In this document: positions 52,984 to 62,895 of the stretch, in pieces
Position numbering within the stretch: position 1 is the first letter of the stretch
Layout: each line of letters opens with the position of its first letter
NCBI RefSeq assembly: GCF_000600335.2
Contig: NZ_KK088543.1
Coordinates: 40,934-104,933 of the forward strand
Source of the DNA: Rubellimicrobium mesophilum DSM 19309
Lineage (GTDB): Bacteria > Pseudomonadota > Alphaproteobacteria > Rhodobacterales > Rhodobacteraceae
Direction of reading: 5' to 3'
Length of the DNA stretch: 64,000 nucleotides
Position numbers and translations under genes: made by a program
The notes under the pieces: model-generated
What the model saw: the letters and a program-made list of their open reading frames with translations, nothing else
What the model was told of the DNA's origin: nothing
Database searches by the model: none

Positions 52984-53955
52984 GTGCCGTGCCGGCCTCC
53001 ACCCGCCACCGCCGGGTTCCTGCCGTTGTCCTCTTGTCGTCGCTGGCGCTGCCCCTGGCCATTCTCCCTAGTCCTCGGGATCGGAGCCGCCGTTTCCCCC
53101 AGCTTTCTGACCGTCGGTAACTTGCTCAACGTCCTGACCTCCATGTCCATCATTGGCGTCGTGGTGGTGGCGATGACCTTCGTTCTGGTGGCCGGCGGCC
53201 TGGCCGATCTCTCGGTGCCCGCAACGGTGGCCACTGGCGCCATTCTGTCGCTCGCCTTTCAGCCTGTCCTGGGCACCGTTGGTGCGTTTGGGGCCGGCGT
53301 GATGGCCGCCACCGCAGCTGGAGTGCTCAATGGCGTCTTGGTCGGCTATGGTCGGATCAATGCCATCATCGTGACCCTCGCGACCGGGACGATCATCCTG
53401 GGGGCCGCGCAGTGGAGCGTGGGCGGAGTGATCGTCTACGGCGCCTATCCGACGTCCGGCGACCTCCTGAAGGGCCGCATCGCCGGTGTCCCGGGTATCG
53501 TGCTCGTCTTCGGCCTCGCAGCGCTGATGGGGCACCTGCTCCTGTCGCGGACGGTCTGGGGTCGCTGGACGCGCGCTACTGGCGACAACTATGCCGCCGC
53601 CACGGCCGCCACTGTGCCCGTGCGTCTGGTCCGTGCGGGCGCCTTTGTGCTGACAGGCCTGGCCGGAGGGGTCAGCGGCGGGCTTCTCGGCCTCACCCTT
53701 CAGAACGCGCGCCCCGGCATCGGCCAAGGCTACGAGTTCGACGCGATCACCGCCGTCGTGGTCGGGGGTGTCTCCATCCTCGGCGGACAGGGCAGCGTCG
53801 GGCGCGCCGTGGGCGGCCTCGTCTTCGTGCAACTCCTGACCAATGTCATGACGCTGGCGGGAGTCCGTACGCCCGTGCAGGGGCTCGCCCTGGGCCTTCT
53901 CATCATCGCGGCCGTCGCCCTCGACGTGGCGGTCCGGCGGAGAGGTGGATCATGA
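52980..53955 (+). pseudogene. sugar ABC transporter permease (CUT2), frameshifted near the N terminus
   Basis: About 324 residues when repaired. The frame from ATG 52980 (MSAVPASTRHRRVPAVVLLSSLALPLAIL) passes into another frame that continues LVLGIGAAVSPSFLTVGNLLNVLTSM, with one extra C at about 53071-53073. Hydrophobic helices and the permease blocks LVAGGLADLSVPATVATGAI and AVVVGGVSILGGQGSVGRAVGG are clear. It is coupled by ATGA overlaps on both sides. A GTG at 52984 would give a continuous frame, but its first 30 residues are not protein-like. Confidence 0.82.
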
Positions 53956-54895
53956 GACGCGTCCTGAATGTAGCGGCTCGGCACCGCGTCATTGCCATCT
54001 TGATAGTTACGCTGCTCGCGGGCGCCATCCTTGTGCCTGGCTTCACGAGCCTGACCACGGCCGGGCTGGCCCTCGACCGGGCGGCCTCGATCGGCCTCCT
54101 CGCCATTGGCCTCACGGTCCTTCTCGCGGCCGGCCAGATTGACCTGTCGGGCGGGGCGGTCTTCGCTGTGAGCGGCATCGTGGCCATGGCGCTGCAGCCC
54201 TCCTTCGGAATCGGGCCATCCGCGCTCGTCGGCACTGCGGCGGGCCTCCTCGCCGGGTTCGTGAACGGCATCGTCGTGGTGGGCTTCGGGATCAACTCCC
54301 TCGTCGCGACCCTGGCCACTCTCCTCGCGTTCCGCGCCCTCGGTCACTGGATCACTGACAGCCAGCCCATGAGCGGCACGGACATCATGTTCTCGCTCAC
54401 CATCAGCCAGATGTTCCTGGGCGTGCTGACGCTCCGGGCCGGCATGTTCCTGGCCCTGCTGGTCCTCCTTCATGTCTGGCTCACACGCGCCGTGGGCGGC
54501 CGCAGCCTCCTGGCGCTCGGGTCGTCGCCCGCCGCGGCGACCGCCAGTGGCCTGCATGCCGGACGGATGATGATCGCGGCCTTCGCTTTCGCGGGGCTGC
54601 TCGCCGGGGTGGCGGGGTGCTCCAGAGCCTCTCGGTCAACACCGGGTCTCCGGTCTTCGGCTCCGACCTCACCATCCTGGCGCTGACGGCTGTGGTAGTG
54701 GGGGGCACGCGGCTGGAGGGGGGTAGGGCCACGGCTCTGGGGACCCTGGGCGGCGTCCTGACCCTGGCGGCTCTCACCACCGCGATGGAGTTCCAGTCGG
54801 TGCCCGCCTACGTGCAGGAAATCGTCACCGGGACCATCCTTCTGGCCCTGGTCGCCCTGGACCGCGCGGCGACCCCGCGCCCAGCAACACCATGA
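53952..54895 (+). pseudogene. sugar ABC transporter permease (CUT2, second), frameshifted
   Basis: About 314 residues if repaired. The first part (MRRVLNVAARHRVIAILIVTLLAGAILVPGFTS through LLAGVAG) contains the motif AAGQIDLSGGAVFAVSGIVA. The second (VLQSLSVNTGSPVFGSDLTILALTAVVVGGTRLEGG to the end) is in a different frame. One G missing from the G run at about 54613-54617 explains the break. It forms the membrane channel with the preceding permease. Four adjacent broken genes in one operon are notable. Confidence 0.82.
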
Positions 54896-54933
54896 CGTTC
54901 AGCCGACAACAATCACCAAAGGGAGGAGCCTCA

Positions 54934-55875
54934 ATGAACCGGAGAACCACGTTCATCCTGGCCGCAGGTGCGGCCCTGGGCCTTGCCACGGGAGCCATGG
55001 CCCAGGACACCAAGACGGTGTGCTACGTGACGGCGGCCGACAGCCACGCCTATGTGACGCCCGCCAATGAGGCGCTGAATGCCCGGGCCAAGGAGCTCGG
55101 CATCGAGATCCTGAGCCTCAGCCAGGAGTTCAGCGCCCAGACCGGCACGGACCAGCTGAACACCTGCATCGCCCGCGGCGTCGACGGCATCATCCTGTGG
55201 CCTCTCGATCCCCAGGCCTACATCCCCGGCCTTGCTCGTGCCCAGCAGGCCGGCATCCCCGTGGTCCTGATCAACTCGCCCATGGACCCCCAGGCCGAGC
55301 CACTCTACTCGTCCTTCACCGGCCCCGACGTCTACATGGAAGGACAGATGGCAGCCGATGCTCTGAACACGGCCCTCAACGGGCAGGGCAAGGTCGTCAT
55401 CATCGCTGGTCAGGCCGGGAATGGCACCACCATCGGACGCGTGGACGGGTTCAACGAGGAGCTCGCCAAGATCGGCAGCCAGATACAGGTGCTCGATACC
55501 GTCAACGCAGACTTCGACCAGCAGAAATCGCTGGTGGCTAGCCGCGATCTCATCACGCGCTTTGGCGACGAGATCACCGGGGTCTACGCCAACGACGACA
55601 TGATGGCGCGTGGCTTCCTCGATGCCTGGAAGGAGGCGCGGCCGGACCAGCCGCCGCCCCCGGTCGTGGGCATCGGGGGCCAGAAGGACGCCTTCGCTGC
55701 CCTCCAGGCCGGCGAGATGGCCGCCACGATCATCCAGTCTCCGGCCGTGGATGGCCGTCTCGCCATCGATACAATGGCTAAGATCCTGAACGGTGAGACC
55801 GTCGAGAAGCGCATCCCCATGGATCTGACGATCGTCACGCCGGAGAACGTCGGGGAGCACGAACCAGCCTTCTAA
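54934..55875 (+). CDS. sugar ABC transporter substrate-binding protein (CUT2)
   Basis: A 313-residue periplasmic protein. The signal peptide is RRTTFILAAGAALGLATGAMA with cleavage before QDTKT. The ribose-binding fold shows in GVDGIILWPLDPQAYIPGLARAQQAGIPVVLINSPMD, GVYANDDMMARGFLDAW and GIGGQKDAFAALQAGEMAATIIQSP. ATG 54934 is chosen because GGGAGGAG lies upstream and the signal peptide begins there; the frame also opens at 54892. It is the last gene of the operon and the only intact one of the transporter set. Confidence 0.9.
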   Translation: MNRRTTFILAAGAALGLATGAMAQDTKTVCYVTAADSHAYVTPANEALNARAKELGIEILSLSQEFSAQTGTDQLNTCIARGVDGIILWPLDPQAYIPGLARAQQAGIPVVLINSPMDPQAEPLYSSFTGPDVYMEGQMAADALNTALNGQGKVVIIAGQAGNGTTIGRVDGFNEELAKIGSQIQVLDTVNADFDQQKSLVASRDLITRFGDEITGVYANDDMMARGFLDAWKEARPDQPPPPVVGIGGQKDAFAALQAGEMAATIIQSPAVDGRLAIDTMAKILNGETVEKRIPMDLTIVTPENVGEHEPAF

Positions 55876-55881
55876 TCGTCT

Positions 55882-55908
55882 GCGGGCCGCTCCGGAGGGG
55901 CGGCTCGC
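55882..55908 (+). terminator. terminator of the CUT2 operon
   Basis: GCGGGCCGCTCC (55882-55893) pairs with GGGGCGGCTCGC (55897-55908), 12 pairs including two G-T, seven bases after the stop. Confidence 0.65.
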
Positions 55909-55956
55909 AGCCTTCCATGCCGGTCCCAGCTGTCCTTACCCCTGCGAACCCGTGCC

Positions 55957-56290
55957 GTGCGCCGGGCCGGCTCAGCCCGATGGAATTTGAGCGGCAGCAG
56001 GCGGCGCTACCTCAACCCGCTGTCCACGAAAGCGGCAGCAGGCCACATGGAGACGCTGAAGGTCGAGGCCGTCTATCTCGCTGAGTATGAGACCTACGAG
56101 GATGTCGCCGCCGATCTGCCCCGCTTCATCGACAAGGTCTACAACACCCGGCGCCTACACTCCGCCTTGGGCTACCTCAGCCCCATCTAGTTCGAGAGCC
56201 GCAAGGCCCGTGCCCGTCTCAAAGACGCAGCCCGATCCCGTCCAACGACACGGGCGCACTCCAAGGCACGACGCAACGAGCAAAGTCCGT
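55957..56290 (+). mobile_element. IS3-family transposase (OrfB) C-terminal remnant
   Basis: The translated text [40 protein letters not shown] and SALGYLSPI is the conserved end of IS3-type integrase-core transposases. A TAG (56188-56190) replaces the usual Gln before FESRKAR, and similarity continues past it for some residues. The upstream catalytic part is absent. It is therefore an inactive fragment, evidence of past insertion between the two sugar clusters. No terminal repeats were recognised. Confidence 0.8.
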
Positions 56291-56425
56291 GGCCACGCCT
56301 ATTATCAAAGTTGGCAGCTCGCCTACGCTCCGCCCCTAGTTCCACGCGGACCCTTTGGGTAGGGCACCTTTACCAAGTGAGTCCGTAGTGACACATTTGA
56401 GCGACCTAGTAGCCCGAGGGATTCT

Positions 56426-57589
56426 TTGAATCGGAGTGAAGCAATCGCCGCGCGGCCGGCATTGACTGGCAGTGCGCGAGCGGTGTTCCGGCGGCTGGCA
56501 TACGACGGTCCATCTACTCGTCCGCAGATCGGCACGGCGCTGGGCTTGTCTCGGCCGACGATGTCAGCCGCTATCGGTGAGCTGCAGCGGCTGGGCTATG
56601 TCGAGATGATCGGCTTGATACGGGGTCCGCTGGGCCGGAGCGCGGCGCAGTATAGAGTTGGACCTGAAGCTGGGCACGTGCTCGCGGTGGACGCTGGCGC
56701 GACACACATCCGGCTGCGAGTCTCCACTCTCGATCGAAGGCTTCTTTACAGCTGCGCCTATCGGCTGCCGATTCGGCAGTTCGTGCTCAATGAGGAGATC
56801 AGCCGCGCCGTTGCCGGTCAGGTCGCCGCTGCAATAGCTTCGACCGGCCCGGACTGGGGCCCGCTTCGAACGGTGGGTATCGCTGTACCTACGCGTGTCG
56901 TTGGACCCGATGGCGATGCTGAAGCCAGCCGACAGAATATGGTCTTCACCGCCTTCCGGCCACCCAAGGGCTCTGCTGTCGTGCTGGAGAACAACGTCAA
57001 CTGCGCAGCGGTGGCCGAGCAACAATATGGCGCAGCGCAGGGCGAGACGACCTTTGCCTACATCCAAATCGGACTGAAGATCGGCATGGGGCTGATGCTA
57101 GGCGGGCAACTGCTCCGCGGCCGAAACGGTGGAGCGGGCGAGATTGGGCACCTGAGCTTCCCGCTTGCCCCAGGACTTGAACCGCAACCCGGTGCAGCTG
57201 AACAGTATCTGGGTGCCGAGGCGCTCATGGCCCGTGTCCACGCTGACTGGCCCGCAGACGAAGGGGAGCCTCCAACTGACACCGCCGAACTCCTCCATTT
57301 AGTTAACCAAGGCAGTTCAGTGGCGCGCCGCCACGTGGAGCGTCACTCCGCCGATATTGGCGCGATCGTCGCCTCCTGCGTGAGTGTTGTCGATCCGGGA
57401 CTTGTGGTGCTTGGCGGAGGGCTGGGCGCCTCGCCACTGCTACTGCCAAAAGTGCGCCAGATGGTCGACCGCCTCTCCTACGCGGCTGAAATCCGCAGCA
57501 GTTCGCTGGGGGCCGACGCCACGGTGCTGGGCATTGAGCGGCTTGCGATTGATCACACGGTGGCTGCAACTCTGGGCGAAGAAGCCTAA
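56426..57589 (+). CDS. ROK-family transcriptional regulator
   Basis: A 387-residue regulator with a TTG start. An N-terminal winged HTH (FRRLAYDGPSTRPQIGTALGLSRPTMSAAIGELQRLGYVEM) is joined to a ROK sugar-kinase-like domain (VLAVDAGATHIRLRVSTLDRR, VLENNVNCAAVAEQQYGAA, GLMLGGQLLRGRNGGAGEIGHLSF). The Cys-rich zinc motif of ROK kinases is largely missing, as in several regulators. It precedes a CUT1 transporter operon and probably represses it until a sugar or sugar phosphate binds. GC content is lower than in the core genes. Confidence 0.87.
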   Translation: MNRSEAIAARPALTGSARAVFRRLAYDGPSTRPQIGTALGLSRPTMSAAIGELQRLGYVEMIGLIRGPLGRSAAQYRVGPEAGHVLAVDAGATHIRLRVSTLDRRLLYSCAYRLPIRQFVLNEEISRAVAGQVAAAIASTGPDWGPLRTVGIAVPTRVVGPDGDAEASRQNMVFTAFRPPKGSAVVLENNVNCAAVAEQQYGAAQGETTFAYIQIGLKIGMGLMLGGQLLRGRNGGAGEIGHLSFPLAPGLEPQPGAAEQYLGAEALMARVHADWPADEGEPPTDTAELLHLVNQGSSVARRHVERHSADIGAIVASCVSVVDPGLVVLGGGLGASPLLLPKVRQMVDRLSYAAEIRSSSLGADATVLGIERLAIDHTVAATLGEEA

Positions 57590-57635
57590 TTCCGTCTCCG
57601 CCGCAGGTCTACAAGCTCCAGCTACAGCATCCCTC

Positions 57636-57670
57636 TTGTCTGCTCAATTTAGTTAGTTAAGATGCCTAAC
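57636..57670 (+). promoter_or_regulatory. putative promoter/operator of the CUT1 operon
   Basis: TTGTCT (57636-57641) and TAAGAT (57658-57663) are 16 bases apart in an AT-rich patch. GTTAG and CTAAC (57666-57670) form a short inverted repeat around it. It is a plausible ROK-repressor site, weakly supported. Confidence 0.35.
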
Positions 57671-57720
57671 AAGAACAGACCGACCCGCAGCACGCAGGGC
57701 GGAGCCCAACAGGAGGACAC

Positions 57721-58995
57721 ATGCACACCATGAATAAACTGCGCGCTAGTATCGCCGGCGCTTCTGCCCTGGTTGCGCTTGGAGCAGCTGGAGCCGCCGT
57801 CGCCCAGGATGTGACGCTCGAATACTGGGTCTATTCGGACTTCGCGCAGGGTGACGCGCTCGCGCTGCAACAGGAGTTCATCAAGGAGTTCACCGAGCAG
57901 CATCCGGGGGTGACGATCAACATCACCGGCAAGGGCGACGACGACCTGACCGCAGGGCAGGTGGCCGGGGCGGCCAGCGGTGATCTGCCAGATGTGTTCA
58001 TGAACGCCCAGTCGGTGGGCGCGCAACTAGTCGAGGTGGGAGCTCTGTCCAACCTCTACGACCAGTGGATGGCCATGCCGCAGGAGTTCCGCGACCAGTT
58101 TGACGAGAGCGCGCTGGCCGGCTGCATGCCCAAGCCGGACGAGCTTTATTGCCTTCCGTATACCGGCTTCGGGTCGCTGTTGTTCCGCAACCTGACGGTC
58201 CTGGAGAAGGCAGGCATCGACACCAGCACGCCTCCCGCCACGTGGGACGACTGGTTCGCTCAGATGCAGCAGGTCAAAGACGCCGGGATGTATGCCATTC
58301 CGGACGAGACGCTGGTCTTCAACTCCATCGCCGAGATCTACGCCACCTCGGGTGACAGCAGCACCTGGGGCTTCAACTGGGAGGACCGCACCACGCGGAT
58401 TGACCCGGAGATCATGACCAGGGTGCTTCAGAAGTTTGTGGATATGGCTCCGCTGAACAGCGGCACCAGCCGAAACGATCAGGCGACGAAGGACCTCTTC
58501 ATCTCGGACCAGCTGGCCTTCCATACGGTGGGTCCTTGGGTGAATCCGACCTACGAGGAAGCAGCGCAAAACAGCGGACTCAAATACGATTTCGTTCTGA
58601 TCCCCGGTGATGAGGCCGGCAAGACCGGCGGTATCCGTAGCTACGAGATGATCGGGGTCGCGCCCGGCGAGAACCAGCAAATCGCGTTCGAATTCGCCGC
58701 CTTCATCACCGAGAAGGCTCAGATGGCGCGATGGGCGACGTTGCTGGCCCGCTACAACGCCAATGCGGCGGCCATGGCGGATCCCGAAGTCGCGGCGCTG
58801 CCTCTCATCAAGGTCTCGGTCGACGCAGCACGCGGCGCCATGGATGTCGCGGCGCCGTACTTCGTCGACTCGGTGCCGAGCTGCTACAACTCGGTCGTGA
58901 TCGACTACGCCTCGGCCACAGCCGATGGGGAATACACCCCCGAAGAGGGCGCCAAGGAGATGATTGCCGAACTGAACGACTGCCTGGCGGAATAG
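57721..58995 (+). CDS. ABC transporter extracellular solute-binding protein (CUT1 sugar type)
   Basis: A 424-residue periplasmic binding protein of the maltose/glycerol-phosphate class. The signal peptide NKLRASIAGASALVALGAAGAAVAQ is followed by VTLEYWVYSDF and EFIKEFTEQHPGVTINI, then DLPDVFMNAQ, the typical cluster-B fold start. AGGAGG lies four bases before ATG 57721. It captures the sugar for the two permeases encoded next. A hairpin at 59022-59046 separates it from them and probably favours high binding-protein expression. Confidence 0.9.
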   Translation: MHTMNKLRASIAGASALVALGAAGAAVAQDVTLEYWVYSDFAQGDALALQQEFIKEFTEQHPGVTINITGKGDDDLTAGQVAGAASGDLPDVFMNAQSVGAQLVEVGALSNLYDQWMAMPQEFRDQFDESALAGCMPKPDELYCLPYTGFGSLLFRNLTVLEKAGIDTSTPPATWDDWFAQMQQVKDAGMYAIPDETLVFNSIAEIYATSGDSSTWGFNWEDRTTRIDPEIMTRVLQKFVDMAPLNSGTSRNDQATKDLFISDQLAFHTVGPWVNPTYEEAAQNSGLKYDFVLIPGDEAGKTGGIRSYEMIGVAPGENQQIAFEFAAFITEKAQMARWATLLARYNANAAAMADPEVAALPLIKVSVDAARGAMDVAAPYFVDSVPSCYNSVVIDYASATADGEYTPEEGAKEMIAELNDCLAE

Positions 58996-59021
58996 GTCGC
59001 TTGAACTGACAGACACATCCT

Positions 59022-59046
59022 GCGGCCGGCGAAGCTCGCCGGCCGC
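59022..59046 (+). terminator. intercistronic GC hairpin after the CUT1 binding-protein gene
   Basis: GCGGCCGGCGA (59022-59032) and TCGCCGGCCGC (59036-59046) form a perfect 11-bp stem with a three-base loop. It resembles in position the hairpin in the other sugar operon at 27453-27480. Confidence 0.65.
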
Positions 59047-59065
59047 CATTCAGACAGGACACTGC

Positions 59066-59953
59066 ATGTCGTTCCGGAGATACTTGCCGCATTATCTCAT
59101 GATCGCCCCTTTCATGATCCTGTTCGCGGCATTCTTCCTTTATCCTATCCTCAGTGGCTTCTATTACAGCTTCCACGACTGGAACGGCGTGCAGACGCCA
59201 GAATACATCGGGCTGGGCAACTACGAAAAGGTCCTCGGCTCCCGTGATTTCTCGAGAGCCATGACCAACCTTCTTTGGTACATCGCTCTCACGGTCCCGC
59301 TCGGCATTCTCGCGGCGTTGGGCCTCGCTCTTCTGGTGGACAGCTTCACCGGGCGCTGGGCCAATTTCTTCCGCAACGCCTTTTTCTTGCCTGTAGTTCT
59401 GCCGGCCTTCCTGGCCGCGACCATCTGGCGCTGGATCTACGCGCCGAACTTCGGCCTGCTCAACGTGGTCCTCGGCTGGCTGGGGATGCCCTCGGTCAAC
59501 TTTCTCAACGATACCGGGACGATGCTCTATGCGCTGATCGCCGTGGACATCTGGGTCTCAGCCGGATTCAACATGGTCATCATTCTTGCCGGTCTCAAAA
59601 ACATCCCGTCCGAGCTCTACGAGGCCGCGCGCCTCGATGGCGCGAATAAATGGCAGCAGATCGTCCACATCACCTTGCCGATGCTGGGGCCGGTGCTGTT
59701 CTTCGTGTTCACCTACGGCCTGATCTCGGCCATGCAGGTCTTCGACAAGCCGTGGCTGCTGACGGGCTCGTCCTTCGCTAGCTATGGCGGGCGCCGTAAC
59801 GCTCTGCTCTTCCCGGTCATGGACATGATGGGGCGGGCGTTCGGCGGAGTGAAGTTCGGCGAGGCCGCCGCCTATGGGTTCCTGCTGACCGTCGCCATCG
59901 TCGCGGTGACCGCCGTCATGTTCGGGCTGCGCACGTGGAGGGAGCGCAGATGA
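59066..59953 (+). CDS. ABC sugar permease (MalF/UgpA-like)
   Basis: A 295-residue inner-membrane permease with six hydrophobic helices (first LMIAPFMILFAAFFLYPILSGFYY). The EAA loop that docks the ATPase is YEAARLDGANKWQQIVHITLPML, near residue 190. It pairs with the permease encoded next; the genes overlap by four bases (ATGA). Substrate cannot be told from sequence; the kinase and SIS genes downstream point to a sugar that is phosphorylated after uptake. Confidence 0.92.
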   Translation: MSFRRYLPHYLMIAPFMILFAAFFLYPILSGFYYSFHDWNGVQTPEYIGLGNYEKVLGSRDFSRAMTNLLWYIALTVPLGILAALGLALLVDSFTGRWANFFRNAFFLPVVLPAFLAATIWRWIYAPNFGLLNVVLGWLGMPSVNFLNDTGTMLYALIAVDIWVSAGFNMVIILAGLKNIPSELYEAARLDGANKWQQIVHITLPMLGPVLFFVFTYGLISAMQVFDKPWLLTGSSFASYGGRRNALLFPVMDMMGRAFGGVKFGEAAAYGFLLTVAIVAVTAVMFGLRTWRERR

Positions 59954-60783
59954 GCCGCATCACGGTCTGGGTGGTCCTCAAATGGGTCGTGGCCCTGACC
60001 ATCGCGCTCATTGCCATCTTCCCTATCTGGTGGACGATCAACGTCGTATTCGCCCTGCCGGGTGAACCAGTGTCGCTCAACCCACGGCTCTGGCCGACCT
60101 CGCTGTCGGCGGGACTTCAGAAGATCCACATGATCTTCACCGAGACAGAGTATCTTCGCGCCTACGGCATCTCGATCGCCTATGCGCTGCTGACGATTAT
60201 TGGCGTTCTGCTGATCGGCTCACTGGCCGCTTTCGAATTCTCGCTCTTCGAGTTCCCGGGCCGCCGTATCCTGTTCGGCATCGTGATGCTCGCGCTGATG
60301 GTGCCGACCGCCGTCACGATCATTCCGACCTACCTGCTCACCTCGCGCCTTGGATGGCTGAACACGATGCAAGGACTGGTCGTGCCCGGTCTCGCCTCGG
60401 CATTCGCCTTATTCATGCTGGTCCAGTTCATGCGGGCTATCCCGAAGGACATGATCGAGGCCGCGCGGCTCGACGGCGCGGGCCATTTCCAGATCTACTG
60501 GCACGTCGCGCTACCGCTGTGCCGGAATGCATTGGTCACGCTGGCCATTCTCACCTTCATCCAGACTTGGGGCAACTACATGTGGCCCCTCATCGTCGCC
60601 TCGCGACCCGAGATGTACACGGTCGGGCAGGTTGTCGGCCTCTTCAACTCTCCTCTGTCCCACCACACCGTCGATACGGTGATGACCGCCAACCTTCTGG
60701 CCGCCATTCCCCCGCTGATCTTCTTTCTGATCTTCCAACGTCAGATCGTCGAAGGTGTCGCGATGTCGGGGACGAAGGGCTGA
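59950..60783 (+). CDS. ABC sugar permease (MalG/UgpE-like)
   Basis: A 277-residue permease with six hydrophobic helices. The EAA loop reads IEAARLDGAGHFQIYWHVALPLCR, and the LMVPTAVTIIPTYLLTSRLGWLNTMQGLVVPGLAS block is typical of the second CUT1 subunit. It starts with an ATGA overlap with the first permease and is followed after 12 bases by the ATPase gene. Confidence 0.92.
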   Translation: MSRITVWVVLKWVVALTIALIAIFPIWWTINVVFALPGEPVSLNPRLWPTSLSAGLQKIHMIFTETEYLRAYGISIAYALLTIIGVLLIGSLAAFEFSLFEFPGRRILFGIVMLALMVPTAVTIIPTYLLTSRLGWLNTMQGLVVPGLASAFALFMLVQFMRAIPKDMIEAARLDGAGHFQIYWHVALPLCRNALVTLAILTFIQTWGNYMWPLIVASRPEMYTVGQVVGLFNSPLSHHTVDTVMTANLLAAIPPLIFFLIFQRQIVEGVAMSGTKG

Positions 60784-60795
60784 TTGGAGCATCAA

Positions 60796-61908
60796 ATGGC
60801 TTTTCTCGATATCTCTTCGGTGTCGAAATCCTACGGCGCCGTCCCCATCCTGAACGAGATCAACCTTTCCATTGAGCGGGGCGAGTTCGTCGTCTTCGTC
60901 GGCCCCTCCGGCTGCGGAAAGTCCACGCTGCTGCGGATGATCTCAGGCCTCGAGGAGATCTCCTCTGGGACCATCTCCATCGAGGGTCAGGTCGTGAACA
61001 AGGTCGAGCCGGCTGAGCGTGGCACGGCCATGGTTTTCCAGTCCTATGCGCTCTACCCGCACATGACGACCTTCCAGAACGTCTCGTTCGGCTTGCGCAT
61101 GGCCCATAAGGCTCGCGACTTCATTACGAGCCGGGTGACGCACGCGGCCACGATCCTGCAGCTCGACCGGCTGATGGACCGGCGACCGGGACAACTGTCC
61201 GGAGGACAGAAGCAACGCGTCGCGATCGGTCGCGCCATCGTCCGCGAGCCGCGCGTGTTCCTGTTCGACGAGCCGCTCTCGAACCTTGATGCCGAGCTCC
61301 GAGTGCAGATGCGGGCCGAGCTGATGGACCTGCACCAGCGGCTGGGTACCACCATGATCTATGTGACCCACGATCAGGTCGAGGCCATGACGCTGGCCGA
61401 CAAGATGGTCGTCATGAATGGCGGGCGCATCCAGCAGGCCGGCGGGCCATTGGCGCTCTACGATGACCCAGACAACCGTTTTGTGGCCGGGTTTGTCGGC
61501 TCACCCAAGATGAACTTCCTCCCGGCCCGGATCGCTGCCGTCGAACCTGCAGTGGTCCGGCTAGAGGGCATAGGCGGGCGGGCGTCCGCCGCGATGCCGA
61601 TGGCCGGGGTCAGGGCGGAGTCAGGACAGGTCGAGATCGGGATTCGCCCCGAGCATCTTCGGCTGGTCCCAGACAACGCCGAGGGTGGGGGCTTGGTGCT
61701 GGACGGCACGGTGACTCTTGTGGAGGAACTGGGTGCCGAGAGCTTCGTCCATATGACTGTCGAAGATGGCACGCGCATAACGGTGCGCGCAGGCCGCGAC
61801 GCAGCAAGGCCCAAGGGCCAGGTCCGAGCCAGAGCTGACCTGCAGTACGCGCTCCTGTTCGGACCCGATGGGCAACGCATCCGTCCCAAGGGTGGACGGC
61901 TCGCATGA
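60796..61908 (+). CDS. ABC transporter ATP-binding protein (UgpC/MsmK/MalK-like)
   Basis: A 370-residue ATPase. Walker A is GPSGCGKST, the Q loop VFQSYALYPHMT, the signature LSGGQKQRVAIGRAI, Walker B VFLFDEPLSNLD, and the H loop YVTHDQVEAMTLADKM. The C-terminal TOBE/OB regulatory domain (residues about 240-370) contains VEIGIRPEHLRL. ATG 60796 is chosen, with GGAG six bases upstream; a TTG at 60784 is less likely. It overlaps the kinase gene (ATGA). Confidence 0.93.
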   Translation: MAFLDISSVSKSYGAVPILNEINLSIERGEFVVFVGPSGCGKSTLLRMISGLEEISSGTISIEGQVVNKVEPAERGTAMVFQSYALYPHMTTFQNVSFGLRMAHKARDFITSRVTHAATILQLDRLMDRRPGQLSGGQKQRVAIGRAIVREPRVFLFDEPLSNLDAELRVQMRAELMDLHQRLGTTMIYVTHDQVEAMTLADKMVVMNGGRIQQAGGPLALYDDPDNRFVAGFVGSPKMNFLPARIAAVEPAVVRLEGIGGRASAAMPMAGVRAESGQVEIGIRPEHLRLVPDNAEGGGLVLDGTVTLVEELGAESFVHMTVEDGTRITVRAGRDAARPKGQVRARADLQYALLFGPDGQRIRPKGGRLA

Positions 61909-62895
61909 CGGCTGTTCCAGGGGCCGATCCGGAAGCGCTGATCGTCGGCATCGACATCGGTGGAACCAAGACGCATCTTCGCGCAGAACTTGCAGACGGA
62001 GGCGGCACGCGCGACCTGATCCGGCCCAGCGCCGAATGGCGCCGCCGCGATTGGGATAGCGATGCCCAGGCTCTGCTGGGCATGGTAGCCGAGCTGACCA
62101 GGGGCCATCCTGTGGTCGCGCTCGGGATCGGCGCTCACGGCTGCGACGACGCCGATGAATGCGACGCCTTCCAAGCCGCCTTTTCCAAACGGACTCTTGT
62201 TCCGCTCGCCGTCGTCAATGATGCCGAGTTAATGCCGCTTGCGCTCGGCCTACACGGGCAGATCGGCGTCGTCGCCGGCACCGGTGCCATCGCGGTCTGT
62301 CGACCGGCTTCCGGCGAGATGCTGGTTTCTGGGGCTGGGGCTGGATCATCGGCGATGAGGGCAGCGCGGCAAGCCTGGTACGCGAAGCCGTCCGCGCCGT
62401 GGCTCATCATTTCGACGCCGGGCTGGCTGCGCGAGACCCCTAGTCGAGGCGATGATCGAGACGCTGGAGGTTCCGGCGGTCCCGCGGCTGGGCAGCACGC
62501 TTGGGCAACTCGGTTCGGCCACGGCTGTCGGCCGCCATGCTATTGCGGTGTTCGATGCCGCCGACCGCGGATCGGACCTCGCCAGGCAGGTTGTCCGTGA
62601 AGGTGGACGGGCGTTGGCGCAGATGGTGCTGCTGCTCGAGAAGCGCGGGGCAGGGGCAGCCCATGCCGTCGCGGGGGGCAGCGTCATCGTCTCGCAGCCG
62701 CGTCTCTGGCAAGCCTTCACTGAGGGCTTGGCTGAGCTCACAGCCGATCGCCTGACGCCGCATCTCTTCACCGGCAGCCCGGTCGAGGGCGCCTGCCGCC
62801 TCGCTCGCGTGCTGACCTCCCCCCAAAGCTGTGTCCGGGGTGGGGTCGCATCCGGTGCAGGCCAGACCGTAACTCCAGGAAGGACGAACCTATGA
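61905..62895 (+). pseudogene. BadF/BadG-type ATPase, N-acetylglucosamine-kinase-like, two frameshifts
   Basis: About 331 residues after repair. The start (EALIVGIDIGGTKTHLRAELADGG, phosphate-1 motif) runs to GEMLVSG. After one missing G at about 62331-62334 it continues GWGWIIGDEGSAASLVREAV to LAARDP. After a second missing base in the C run at 62437-62440 it resumes LVEAMIETLEVPAVPRLGSTLG and ends at an ATGA overlap with the SIS gene. The family phosphorylates sugars such as GlcNAc. Context (CUT1 transporter, SIS isomerase) supports a cytosolic sugar kinase. Two indels leave it unclear whether it is an error or a true pseudogene. Confidence 0.8.
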
